From contig CAWEYW010000010.1 of assembly GCA_963813415.1 (NCBI GenBank), positions 224,717 through 288,716 on the forward strand: a stretch of DNA of 64,000 bases. Reading direction: 5' to 3'. Position numbers and translations under genes: made by a program. The notes beneath the pieces are model-generated. The model was not told the DNA's origin and made no database searches. It saw only the letters and a list, made by a program, of their open reading frames with translations. This document shows, piece after piece, positions 51,064-59,839 of the stretch. The stretch's first letter is position 1. Every line of letters starts with the position of its first letter. This stretch comes from CAIWHR01 sp963813415. Lineage in GTDB: Bacteria > Pseudomonadota > Gammaproteobacteria > Burkholderiales > Casimicrobiaceae.

Positions 51064-51843
51064 ATGAAGACAGTGCTAATGCGCATTGTAGCGGTGGCTG
51101 GCGTTTTGGCGTTGAACCAGGCGCAAGCCCAGCTTACGGTTTACGAGCACGATGGTTTCCAGGGGCGCACCTTCAGTACGGATCGCGCTGTAATTGACTT
51201 CCAGCGGGTCGGATTTAACGACATCGCATCCTCGGTCATCATCGACGCGGGGCGCTGGGAGGTGTGTGAGGACGCGGGGTTCAGCGGCCAATGTTTCGTG
51301 TTGGACCCCGGGCAGTACCCGTCGCTCGGCGCGTTCGGGATGAACGACAAGATTTCTTCGGTACGCCCCGTGGGTCGGCAAGTCCCGCCGCCATCAGTCG
51401 GCTCCCCCCGCTATGAATACTATCCGCGCCATGGCGAGCAACTCTATACGGCCGAGGTGACATCCGTGCGTGCCGTGGTCAGCGGGCCGCAGCAACGGTG
51501 CTGGGTCGAGCCGAGGGAGGCTGGGTACGACAGAAGCCCGAATGTTCCCGGAGCAATCGTCGGCGGGATTCTGGGCGGCATCCTTGGACACCAGATTGGT
51601 AACGGACGGGGGCAGGACGTTGCCACTGCGGTGGGGGCGATCGGCGGCGCCGCAGTCGGCGCGAACGCGGGCCGTACAGATGGTGGGCAGGACGTGCAGC
51701 GGTGCACGTCGATGCGCAGCTCAACGCAGCCGGACTATTGGGACGTGACGTACGTCTTCCGGGGCCTTGAGCATCGGGTGCAGATGAGGTCTCCACCCGG
51801 CCCGACCATCGCCGTAAACGAGGCTGGTGAGCCCCGGATGTGA
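51064..51843 (+). CDS. Beta/gamma-crystallin plus glycine-zipper secreted protein
   Basis: A 259-residue protein with a signal peptide (MKTVLMRIVAVAGVLALNQA, cleavage near AQA). Residues about 22-105 form two crystallin Greek-key motifs (LTVYEHDGFQGRTFST, then WEVCEDAGFSGQCFVLDPGQ and NDKISSVRPV). Residues about 160-210 form a glycine-zipper 2TM domain (PGAIVGGILGGILGHQIGNG, then AVGAIGGAAVGANAG). The combination occurs in some betaproteobacterial outer-membrane or periplasmic stress proteins. Calcium binding by the crystallin part is possible. It lies just after the DUF4197 gene. Confidence 0.85.
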   Translation: MKTVLMRIVAVAGVLALNQAQAQLTVYEHDGFQGRTFSTDRAVIDFQRVGFNDIASSVIIDAGRWEVCEDAGFSGQCFVLDPGQYPSLGAFGMNDKISSVRPVGRQVPPPSVGSPRYEYYPRHGEQLYTAEVTSVRAVVSGPQQRCWVEPREAGYDRSPNVPGAIVGGILGGILGHQIGNGRGQDVATAVGAIGGAAVGANAGRTDGGQDVQRCTSMRSSTQPDYWDVTYVFRGLEHRVQMRSPPGPTIAVNEAGEPRM

Positions 51844-51938
51844 CCGGCTCAGCCAATCCCATTCAGCGTGATGTTCTGCGGGCGGCTTAGCCGAATGATA
51901 ATAGACGATTGAGTTTACTCAACGCGTCGGTCTCTGGG

Positions 51939-52163
51939 TCAGGTCAACCGGTGGGTAGCCACCACTTCCCGGACGGTTCCCGTAGTCACGGTCGCCGTAT
52001 TTTCCTCGAACTGGATCGAGTTGAGGTAGTCGAGCACGAGGTGACGCCGGCGGCGCAGGTTGTAGAAGCGGTCGATGTATTCGAACACGTTAGCGCGGGT
52101 ACCGGCCACGTCGGTCGCCAGACATTCGTGCGTGAATTCATCGAGCGTTGGAGAGCGATTCAT
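51939..52163 (-). mobile_element. IS3-family OrfB remnant with internal deletion
   Basis: The minus strand joins two parts of an IS3 OrfB: TLDEFTHECLATDVAG ('DEFTRECLA', from the middle of the DDE domain) directly followed by RANVFEYIDRFYNLRRRRHL and VLDYLNSIQFE (its C-terminal end). About 100 residues between these, including the last catalytic Glu region, are lost. The element is non-functional and lies between the crystallin and ZIP genes. Confidence 0.7.
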
Positions 52164-52219
52164 CCGCTGTCCATACCCCTCCGTGGCACAGCATCCAACA
52201 CCGTAGTCGAGATGACGGC

Positions 52220-52945
52220 ATGCTCCCCAGCGTCCTTCAGGTCGTCCTGATCGCGGCAATCCCCGTCGGCGCTGCATTCCTTGGCGCGATGACGGCAGCC
52301 CTGCGTCCACCGGGCCGCGTCGTTCGAAGCAGCATCCAGCACTTCGCTGCCGGCGTTATCTTCTCGGTGGTCGCGGTTGAGCTGCTGCCCGAGGTCCGGC
52401 GGGGACATGATCCGTTCGAGGTGGGCTGGACGTTCGCGGCGGGCGTCGCACTCATGCTCGCGGTCGAGGAGGTCGTGAAGCGATTCAATCACGGACGTGA
52501 GCATGCGAGCGAGCGTGGGGCCTCGCCCGGGCAGCTCGTGCCGATTGGCGTGGACCTCCTGCTTGACGGGCTTCTCATCGGCATCGCGATGACCGCCGGG
52601 ATGAAGCAGGGCCTCCTGCTCACGATCGCGCTCACGCTCGAACTGTTCTCGCTCGGTCTCGCGATTGCGGTCCAATTCGGGGGCGCGAAGTTTCTGGTTC
52701 GTGTGCTGGCGCCGACTGGCATTGCGTGTCTGATGATCGTCGGCGCGGTGCTCGGCCGGACTCTTCTCGCCGATGCGTCAGTGCACACCCTAGCGGGGCT
52801 GCTTTCTTTCGGCTGTGCGGCGCTCCTCTTCCTTGTGACAGAAGAGCTGTTGATCGAAGCGCACGAGTCAGCCGACACCGCCGTCACGACGACCATGTTC
52901 TTCGTGGGATTCCTGATCTTCCTTCTATTGGGCATGCTCGAGTGA
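52220..52945 (+). CDS. ZIP-family metal transporter
   Basis: A 241-residue membrane protein from ATG 52220. Eight hydrophobic helices are apparent: VVLIAAIPVGAAFLGAMTAA, HFAAGVIFSVVAVELLPEVR (the family's 'H.AAG....V...LLPE') and VGWTFAAGVALMLAVEEVVK. The metal-site region has GVDLLLDGLLIGIAMTAGMK in place of the usual 'HN.PEG'; the Asp pair may provide an alternate binding site. The last helices include LFLVTEELLIEAHE. Zinc or another divalent metal is the likely substrate; specificity is open. The ribosome-binding site is weak. Confidence 0.82.
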   Translation: MLPSVLQVVLIAAIPVGAAFLGAMTAALRPPGRVVRSSIQHFAAGVIFSVVAVELLPEVRRGHDPFEVGWTFAAGVALMLAVEEVVKRFNHGREHASERGASPGQLVPIGVDLLLDGLLIGIAMTAGMKQGLLLTIALTLELFSLGLAIAVQFGGAKFLVRVLAPTGIACLMIVGAVLGRTLLADASVHTLAGLLSFGCAALLFLVTEELLIEAHESADTAVTTTMFFVGFLIFLLLGMLE

Positions 52946-53259
52946 GGTTGACGGCGCGCGTCTTGACCCGCCGTCCAGGATTTTCATGATCCAGTTCGCT
53001 CGTCCACGGGGGCCTGCCTAATCGTCAGTGAGAGCGGGACGGTTTCCGACGATGGCCTTTACAGCCTATGCCCCGAGTGGACACTCGCGTACTCCTGTTG
53101 ATGGCGCCCGTAAGGTGTCCAGGACGCCCGCCAGTGTCAGCACGCCCGATCGATCGGGCGCGCCAGCCGCTGTCGACCGTCGTGTTGGACAGCTCCGAAG
53201 CGTGTGCACGCGCGTGGGGCATGAGGCGTTGATGGGCTGCCCCGACGAATGGAGCAACA
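52946..53259. other. No gene recognised
   Basis: About 310 bases before the AAA ATPase gene, without coding motifs. The palindrome CGATCGATCG-like region near 53147-53160 could be an operator. A GGAG box lies seven bases before ATG 53260. Confidence 0.35.
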
Positions 53260-54516
53260 ATGATCGATGCCCTGCAAGCCGCCTTGACCTCTAACCAGCT
53301 CTTCTCGGGTGGCATCGTGCTCGCCCTGATCGGCCTCGCCGCCATGTGGCTGCGCGAGCTCCCGGGCAAGTTCACGGGGTGGGCGAAGCACTTCTTCGTG
53401 ACCACGCTCACCCTGGACTCGCGGGACGAGTTGCTGTTTCCCGCGATGGTCGAGTACATGGATACACGCGACGCGCTTCGTCGCATCAACAACTTCACGG
53501 TCCGTGCCGTGCGCCAGAGCACGAGCACCTACCAGTCGCTGCACGATGAGCTGCAGCAGGGCGGGCGCCCCGCGACCGTGTTGTCGCCGGGCGAGGGCTT
53601 CCACGTCTTCGTGCTCGATGGTCGGCTGATGTGGATGCGGCGCGAGATTCAGGTCGCGACGTCAGTCATCGAGAAGATCAGTCTGTCCACGTTCGGGCGT
53701 GACAAACGGCCGCTGTCACGCATGGTCGACGAGGCGATGGAGCAGCGCATCTCCCGTGAGCTCAACCGCATCGCGATCTACGTGCCCAACCCGTACAACA
53801 GCGACTGGATGCGCGCGCGGCTCGGAAACAACCGCAAGCTCGATTCGGTGGTGCTGAAAGGCGGACAGAGGGAGGCGATCGTCGATGACCTGAAGCGATT
53901 CTTCGCCTCGCGCGAGCGGTACGAGACCCTCGGGATCCCCTGGCGGCGCGGGTATCTGCTTTACGGTCCCCCCGGAACCGGCAAGACGTCGCTCGTCACG
54001 GCGCTCGCATCGGAGCTCGCGCTGAACGTCTGTGTGTTGTCGCTTGCATCACCCAACGTCACGGACGAAAAGATCGGCGGCCTGCTGACGAGCGTGCCGC
54101 GACGCTCAATTATCCTCATCGAGGACATCGACGCTTTCTTCGATCAGCGCCAGAAGGCCGATTCTGGCGTCAAGGTGTCGTACTCGGGCTTCATCAACGC
54201 GCTCGATGGCGTTGCATCCCATGAGGGGTCGGTGGTATTCCTCACTACCAACCATCCCGAGCGCGTGGACGACGCGGCGATCCGCTCCGGCCGAGTCGAC
54301 GTGCGCATGGAGCTCGGACTCTGCGATCGCGATCAGCTCGCGCGCATGTTCGCGAAGTTCTTCGATGACCCGGCGGCCGCTGCGACGTTTTCGGCGGCCA
54401 TTCCCGCGGATACGTGGTCGCCGGCGCAGGTGCAGGAGCGGCTGCTGAAGGCATCGACGGCGGAGGAGGCGGTTGCGTTGTTCAACGCCGCCGCACCGCT
54501 GCGCCGCGCTGCGTAG
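53260..54516 (+). CDS. Bcs1-like AAA+ ATPase
   Basis: A 418-residue protein with an N-terminal membrane helix (GGIVLALIGLAAMWLRELPG, about residues 17-36), a Bcs1-specific domain (residues about 45-185) and an AAA domain. The AAA domain has Walker A GPPGTGKT (236-243), Walker B ILIEDID (285-291), sensor 1 TTN (329-331) and the arginine finger RSGR (342-345). FLTTNHPERVDDAAIRSGRV is the classic Bcs1 stretch. The mitochondrial Bcs1 moves the folded Rieske protein across the membrane. Bacterial homologues are less common and their substrates unknown. Confidence 0.88.
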   Translation: MIDALQAALTSNQLFSGGIVLALIGLAAMWLRELPGKFTGWAKHFFVTTLTLDSRDELLFPAMVEYMDTRDALRRINNFTVRAVRQSTSTYQSLHDELQQGGRPATVLSPGEGFHVFVLDGRLMWMRREIQVATSVIEKISLSTFGRDKRPLSRMVDEAMEQRISRELNRIAIYVPNPYNSDWMRARLGNNRKLDSVVLKGGQREAIVDDLKRFFASRERYETLGIPWRRGYLLYGPPGTGKTSLVTALASELALNVCVLSLASPNVTDEKIGGLLTSVPRRSIILIEDIDAFFDQRQKADSGVKVSYSGFINALDGVASHEGSVVFLTTNHPERVDDAAIRSGRVDVRMELGLCDRDQLARMFAKFFDDPAAAATFSAAIPADTWSPAQVQERLLKASTAEEAVALFNAAAPLRRAA

Positions 54517-54664
54517 CACGGCTTACCGCGATACCAAAGGAAGACCCCGCGAATGCTTCGCCAGTCGCCCTATCGCTGCTTGAGTGACGAAGACGCAGTA
54601 CACTCCATCACCCTTCCTTCAACGCACGAGGGGGCGGTAATCCCACATAAGGAGAACCAGAGAT

Positions 54665-55093
54665 ATGAGCAAGACCTCGATGTTGCTCACGATGGCGCTC
54701 GCCGCCATGCTTACCGCTTGCGGCCCTTCGGCACAGGAGCAAGCCGACAAGGCCAAGGCGGAAGCCGCCAAGGCCGCGGAATCGGCCGCGAACGCTGCCA
54801 AGGCGGCGGCGCAGGCGACCGAAGACGCCGCGAAGAACGCGGCCGACGCCGCGAGGTCGGCGTCCGACGCTGCGCGCGGCGCCGCGCCGCAGGCCGGCCA
54901 GGTTGCAGCTGACCAGGCGAAGGCCTCCGCCGATGCCGCGACCGCAGCGGCGAAGGATGCTGCCTCCAAGGCGAACGCCGCGGCGAGGGACGCGGGCCAG
55001 GCGGCCGCGAATGCTACGGAGGCTGCCGGCCAAAAGGCCAAGGCCAGTGCCGACGCCGCCGTGCAGGCGGCAAGGGACGCGGCCAAGAAGTAA
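54665..55093 (+). CDS. Alanine-rich helical lipoprotein
   Basis: A 142-residue protein with a lipobox (LLTMALAAMLTACGPSAQ, lipidated cysteine at residue 19). The rest is a long Ala/Lys/Asp helix of repeated A-A-K-D-A units (AKAEAAKAAESAANAAKAAA, and similar to the end), the pattern of a coiled coil resembling Lpp or late-embryogenesis-like stress proteins. Start ATG 54665 lies behind AAGGAGAACCAGAGAT. It would be anchored to a membrane and stretch through the periplasm. Its exact role is unknown. Confidence 0.8.
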   Translation: MSKTSMLLTMALAAMLTACGPSAQEQADKAKAEAAKAAESAANAAKAAAQATEDAAKNAADAARSASDAARGAAPQAGQVAADQAKASADAATAAAKDAASKANAAARDAGQAAANATEAAGQKAKASADAAVQAARDAAKK

Positions 55094-55141
55094 GGGACCG
55101 GCCGGGCGGGTGACGTACGCAGCCAACTTCAAGGAGCACAC

Positions 55142-55645
55142 ATGGGACTGCTGGACTTTGTGAAGGATGCCGGTGAGAAGCTGTTCGGCCGCGGGAACGC
55201 ACAAGCGGCCATGACCGAGGCGAAAGCCGCGCCGAACGACCAGGCCAAGGCGCAGGCGGCAAATGCGGCGGCCGCCGACGCGATCATGGAGTACATCAAG
55301 TCGCAAAACCTCACGGCGACTGGGCTGACCGTCACGTTCGACGCTGCGGCGTCCACGGCATCGGTGTACGGTGTCGCGCCGGACCAGGCGACCAAGGAGC
55401 GAATCGCGCTGTGCTGCGGCAATGTCGCCGGAGTGGCCAAGGTCAACAACTTGATGTCGGTTGATCAAAGCGCTCCGGAGGCGAAGTACTACACCGTCGT
55501 TTCAGGCGACACGCTGTCGAAGATCGCGAAGGTCAACTACGGCGATGCGAACAAGTACACGGCCATCTTTGAGGCCAATAGGCCCATGCTATCCGATCCG
55601 AACAAGATCTACCCTGGCCAGGTCCTGCGCATCCCACCCCTTTGA
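55142..55645 (+). CDS. BON-LysM protein (Kbp/YgaU-like)
   Basis: A 167-residue cytoplasmic protein: MGLLDFVKDAGEKLFGRGNA, then a BON domain (TATGLTVTFDAAASTASVYG, ATKERIALCCGNVAGVAKVN) and a LysM domain (KYYTVVSGDTLSKIAKVNYG, then DPNKIYPGQVLRIPPL). Length and order are those of E. coli Kbp (YgaU), a potassium-binding protein. It begins 48 bases after the lipoprotein gene behind CAAGGAGCACAC. A potassium sensor fits the osmotic character of the island. Confidence 0.88.
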   Translation: MGLLDFVKDAGEKLFGRGNAQAAMTEAKAAPNDQAKAQAANAAAADAIMEYIKSQNLTATGLTVTFDAAASTASVYGVAPDQATKERIALCCGNVAGVAKVNNLMSVDQSAPEAKYYTVVSGDTLSKIAKVNYGDANKYTAIFEANRPMLSDPNKIYPGQVLRIPPL

Positions 55646-55929
55646 GCCGACCGAGGTCGTTGACCGAATCGGGAAGTCTGCGGGTCCGGCACCTCCGACG
55701 GTGTCCGACGACGGTCAACACCACCGATTGTGGCATCGGTGATGTAATCCGCTAAGCGGCGCGGAGGTCGAAGTGCTGCGAATAGTCAACCGATTCGACG
55801 GGGTTTATCAAAGCCTTGCGAGCGGCTGGATGAGATGACTGCAAGAGAGATTCGCCAGTCGGTGTGGACGCCGATTCGAATGGCTGCTGGAGTGGCTCGG
55901 TACACGTAGGCGTCGCGTGCGCGTGTAGG

Positions 55930-56098
55930 ACGAAGACCTGCGCGTGCTCGGAAATCAGCGTGCGCAGCCAGCCAAGTCCTTCCTGGTCGACACAGGGCCA
56001 CATCGCGGGCGAGCGAATCTCCTCGTCACTCTGGGGATCAACGCCGACGGTGTGAGGAAGGCAAGCCCATTCGTGTCGATTTCTCGCTCAAGAACTGA
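55930..56098 (+). pseudogene. Duplicate of the DUF748 gene 3' end (relic)
   Basis: These bases align with 50104-50270 nearly end to end. Identical blocks include GACCTGCGCGTGCTCG, CCAAGTCCTTCCTGGTCGAC and GTCGATTTCTCGCTCAAGAA, closing on the same TGA (DFSLKN-stop). Between them small insertions and deletions break the frame. It is the last piece of a second DUF748 gene or a partial duplication. The regions 55646-55929 and 56099-56485 around it contain no recognisable gene. Confidence 0.8.
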
Positions 56099-56485
56099 CG
56101 GGGGAGCGGAGGTGAAACGTTGCGGTCGGATGAAGTCTAGGGCCCCTCCGGGCTGTCCACAAATACTGTGGATATCTGGCCCTGTCCCAGGTACCCAGCC
56201 CGCGCCGCTGCTCAGTCGCACTAGATTGCTCAAGAATTGGTCAAGCAGCTCCGGGATCAGCTCGCCGCGAGCGACGTGTTGCCGCGCACAGTCAGGTCGA
56301 TCACACGCAGTACGCCTGCGCTATTTAGGGCGGCGGCAATGAGCCAGCCCTGCTCGTCGGACACGACCTTCAATCGGAATCCTGTTCGCGGTCGTGGCGC
56401 TCCCTTGTTGACGGATTGACCCTAGGAGGACATCCGCGTGAGGAAAATGCTGCAGTCCGCGAGGGACTCCGGGGCGACGCCCCGC

Positions 56486-57385
56486 CTATTCTTTCGCCTT
56501 GCGGCGAACCGCAACTCCCGCCCAGGACTCCATGACGCGGGCCATCGCAGTCATGTCCTGGTCCCCATAGCCCTGGGTCATCGCGAAGCGCCAGACGCGC
56601 GCGGCTTGCTCCAGGGTCCACATCGGCACATTCAACGCGGTCGCCTCAGCAAGGCCAAGCCGGGCGTGTTTGTCCAGCAGGGCGAGCGCTCCGCCGAACG
56701 CGAACTGGCCACTCAACACCTGCTCCATCATCTGCTCCGTCACCAGGCTGCGACCGGTGCCCGCATTGACCATCGCGAGCATCGCGTCAGGGTCAATCCC
56801 GGCCTTGGCTCCCATGACAAACCCCTCGGAAGCGGTGACCAGATTCGCTGTCAGGAGAAGATTGTTCACCAGCTTCATTACCTGAGCCTGGCCCGGACGA
56901 TCGCCCATCACGAAGACCGCTTTGCCGATACGAAGCTGCCAGGGCTTCACCGCGGCGACGGCTTCCGGGGGCCGGCCGCAAGCAGCGTCAGGTTGCCGGC
57001 GCGCGCACTCGCAGGACCGCCAGTGACAGGCGAGTCGACGCAGGCAATCCCGCGGGCCGCCAGAAGCGCCGCGATGCGTTCAATGGACTGCTGGCCGATT
57101 GTCGACATCTCGGCATAGAACCGCACGGCGGATCCGCCTGCGGATTTCGGAGGCGACCGCCTCGCTCACATGCGGGTTCGGCAGGCTGGCGAAGATGATC
57201 TCCGCGTTGTTCGCCACCAGACTCGGCGAGGCGCAGGCGGTCGCGCCACGTTTGACAAACGGCTCCATCGCCTCCTGCCGCGTGTCGAAGACGTAGAGGC
57301 TTATGTCGGGCGCCAGCAAGCGCTCGGTTATGGAGGCGCCCATATGGCCGAGGCCAAGAAAGCCAATCGAAGTTGCATTTGTCAT
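56486..57385 (-). pseudogene. 3-hydroxyisobutyrate dehydrogenase-like gene with two frameshifts
   Basis: The minus strand from ATG 57385 starts TNATSIGFLGLGHMGASITE with the NAD(P)-binding GLGHMG. After ASEIRR (near 57130) the reading moves to another frame: GSAVRFYAEMSTIGQQSIER and ACVDSPVTGGPASARAGNLT (the DSPVTGG substrate motif). Near 56970, in a run of five G/C, it shifts again to KPWQLRIGKAVFVMGDRPGQ and AQVMKLVNNLLLTANLVTAS, holding the catalytic Lys of the family (K in 'KLVNN'). The total length of 299 codons is right for the family. Either two mutations inactivated it or the sequence has two indel errors. Confidence 0.82.
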
Positions 57386-57401
57386 CCCGTCCTCCGCGTG
57401 A

Positions 57402-57588
57402 CTATTTCGGGTTTGCCGCGACCCAAGCGGCATAAGTCCACATGAACTTGCGCGTGCTGTCGCTCGGGCGTGACGAAGAGGTCCGCGTCCGTTGCCCCGA
57501 TCCACTCCCGAAACGCCATCGATTGCGCCGGCGGATTGTCGTCACCATCCTGGTTGTAGATCGACAACTGTCCGATCTTAAATTTCAT
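57402..57588 (-). pseudogene. NADPH-dependent FMN reductase relic with internal deletions
   Basis: Behind AGGAGAAGACAG an ATG at 57588 opens MKFKIGQ, which joins at once LSIYNQDGDDNPPAQSMAFR and DADLFVTPE. In the intact homologue at 59105 these segments are about 40 residues apart. After TPE the frame shifts to DSTRKFMWTYAAWVAANPK and a stop, which resembles the C-terminal helix of the same family; about 80 residues are lost. It keeps the start, middle and end of the gene but not the fold. Confidence 0.7.
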
Positions 57589-57826
57589 CTGTCTTCTCCT
57601 GTCTTGTTAGTAAACATTCAGACGGACCGGTGCATGTACTTGAGTGCTGTTAGTGCTGTTAGCTCGAACTCCAGCGCAGCTATGTTCTACTCGTCGGCCC
57701 GCGGGTAGCAGTGCGGCTGTATCGCCCTGCAGCGCAGGCAGGACCCACTCCGCGTCCTGGAGCTGCGACAGCACTTAGTCGGCTGCGCCGATCATGAACT
57801 TGGTTGGACGATCATGCGTCGGCCTG

Positions 57827-58690
57827 TCAGGTGTTGGTTTGATCCGGCGGCACCTCGCTTGGATTGGGCAAGGTCGCGGCACCGTGACCTGCTTCGCCTG
57901 AGGGCGCTGCCCACCCGAGCAGATAGCTAGTCATCGTGATCGAACCCATCGTGCCGCCTTCGTTGAAAGGCGTCGCGACTTCCCCGGCTGCCTCGCACAA
58001 GCCGCACAAGTACGCAAGCGGCAGGAAATGCTCGGGAGTAGGGACGCTGAGCGCGTAATCCGGATGCGCGCTGACCGAAAGCAGAGAGCCCGGTTGCGTG
58101 ATCATGGCTGCCTTGACCGCTGCATCGAACCGCAATCCCCAGTCAAAGGCAAGGTCCTGCCTTCGGAAGTCGATCCGCCACAGGTTGTGAACGATGTTGC
58201 CGCTACAAAGGATTAGGATGCCACGCTCGCGAAGGGGGGCCAGCTTCCGGCCGATTTCGACGTGGTAATTGAGCGGTTCGCCGCTGTGCACCGACAACTG
58301 TACAACCGGGATGTCCGCCCGAGGGTACATGTGCGCAAGCACGGACCAGGAGCCGTGGTCGATGCCCCAGCTGTCATGGTCGAGCCCCACATACGCCGGC
58401 AGCACCGCCTGCGCCACCTCGTGCGCGACGTCCAGCGCACCGGGCGCGGGATAGTCAAACGCAAACAGCTCCGGCGGGAATCCGTAGAAGTCGTGGATTA
58501 CGGGTGGCTGCGGCATGGCAGTCACGGCCGTGCTCGGGACGTACCAGTGAGCCGAGATCGCGAGGATAGCGCGAGGGCGCGGCATCGATGCGCCCAACGC
58601 TCGCCACGCCTTCGTGAAACGATTCGAGTCCAACGCATTCATCGGGCTGCCGTGACCGACGAAGATCGCGGGCATATGCAGAGCATTCAT
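57827..58690 (-). CDS. ygiD: 4,5-DOPA dioxygenase extradiol family protein (second YgiD-like copy)
   Basis: A 287-residue protein from ATG 58690 (CAGGAGCGCCTCGC before it). The likely metal ligands are visible in FVGHGSPMN, SAHW, GNIVHNL and PTPEHFLPLAY. WGIDHGSWSVLAHMYP is shared with the copy at 4245, and the two proteins are similar over their full length. It lies next to FMN-reductase genes, whereas the first copy lies next to a beta-helix gene. The paralogues may act on different catechols. Confidence 0.9.
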   Translation of the reverse strand: MNALHMPAIFVGHGSPMNALDSNRFTKAWRALGASMPRPRAILAISAHWYVPSTAVTAMPQPPVIHDFYGFPPELFAFDYPAPGALDVAHEVAQAVLPAYVGLDHDSWGIDHGSWSVLAHMYPRADIPVVQLSVHSGEPLNYHVEIGRKLAPLRERGILILCSGNIVHNLWRIDFRRQDLAFDWGLRFDAAVKAAMITQPGSLLSVSAHPDYALSVPTPEHFLPLAYLCGLCEAAGEVATPFNEGGTMGSITMTSYLLGWAAPSGEAGHGAATLPNPSEVPPDQTNT

Positions 58691-59104
58691 GCGAGGCGCT
58701 CCTGGCTCAGAGTAGAAACTTCGATCGGCCCGGCTCGACGCGCTCCGCGTGGACGTGCGGACTGCAATCAAGTCGGCAACGCGCCGAACACGCCAGCTTG
58801 AAGTTGCTCATCGTTTACATGCCTGCCGGCTCAGCGAAAGGTAACTCTGTGCATACACGATCAGCGCATCCCGCTCATCATCTTTGCGACGGCGTCCCGA
58901 AGCGAACACGACGGGCGGAGCCACCGACGATCGTCTCGTCGAATCAGTGAACCCCATGGATAATCCGGGTCACCCTCTCGTTGTCTCTTGAATCTCGCCG
59001 CGGAGCTCTGTGTCCCTCGCGTACTTAGAGCTTGATGACGTTCCGCAAGGCGGACGTCCCGAGCCAGCGCGCTTGCCAGCGCTGGTCGGCGCTGGTCGAA
59101 AGTG
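58691..59104. other. No gene recognised
   Basis: Intergenic stretch between the second ygiD-like gene and the FMN reductase. Frames in it lack family motifs. Promoters of the minus-strand ygiD-like gene are expected near 58700-58800. Confidence 0.35.
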
Positions 59105-59677
59105 CTAAGCGTTTCTCGGAAGAGCGGTGTAGACCCTGACGATGAAGGCGTGCAGGTCCTCCATGTACTGACGCAGGAACGCCTCGGTCGTATCAACCGT
59201 GACCTCACCCTGGTCGGTGATGAGTCCCGGCTTGAACTGGATGTAGGCCTCGGGGGCATTCATCTGCGGCGAGTTGCAAAAGCTGAGCACGCTGCGCAAT
59301 TGCTGTTGCGCGATGGCCGTGCCAATCGCACCGGGCGAGGTACCGATCACGGCCGACGGCTTGCGCGCGAAGGAATTCTGTCCGTACGGCCGGCTCGCCC
59401 AATCGATGGCGTTCTTCAATCCGCCAGGAATCGAGCGGTTGTATTCTGGCGTGACGAAGAGCACGGCGTCGACTTTGGCGAGCGCGTCCTTGAATGCGCG
59501 CGCCGGCGGCGGGAAATCCGCGTCATAGTCATAGCTGTAGATCGGAAGGTCTTGGAACGGGACCTCCGACATCGAGAGCGCGGGCGGCGCGAGGCGCACG
59601 AGCGCCTTCGCGAGCTGGCGGTTGATCGAAGCCTTGGCGAGGCTGCCGACGAGGTAACCCACCTTGAATGTGGTCAT
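59105..59677 (-). CDS. NADPH-dependent FMN reductase
   Basis: A 190-residue flavodoxin-like protein from ATG 59677 (CAGGAGATCTC before it): KVGYLVGSLAKASINRQLAK (phosphate-binding loop GSLAKASIN), LPIYSYDYDADFPPPARAFK, AVLFVTPEYNRSIPGGLKNA and SRPYGQNSFARKPSAVIGTS. These are the motifs of the ChrR/azoreductase-type FMN reductases (PF03358). It reduces quinones, chromate or azo compounds using NAD(P)H and protects from redox stress. A heavily deleted relic of a relative lies at 57402-57588. Confidence 0.92.
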   Translation of the reverse strand: MTTFKVGYLVGSLAKASINRQLAKALVRLAPPALSMSEVPFQDLPIYSYDYDADFPPPARAFKDALAKVDAVLFVTPEYNRSIPGGLKNAIDWASRPYGQNSFARKPSAVIGTSPGAIGTAIAQQQLRSVLSFCNSPQMNAPEAYIQFKPGLITDQGEVTVDTTEAFLRQYMEDLHAFIVRVYTALPRNA

Positions 59678-59839
59678 GAGATCTCCTGGTTAGCACTGAT
59701 ATTTGGCCGCCGCGCTCAGCCGCTCCTGTCAACGAGCTGGCGGCACCTCCCGCGCCGCCAAGTCCGATGCACGGATGACGTCTGCCGCACAACGCTTAGC
59801 AGGATAGCGCAGCCGCTGGACCCGGACAGCTTGGGGCCG

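Noticed and set aside
57620..57670. Short tandem repeat AGTGCTGTT
   Set aside because: Only about two units (AGTGCTGTTAGTGCTGTTAG); too short to be more than chance or a minor slippage site.
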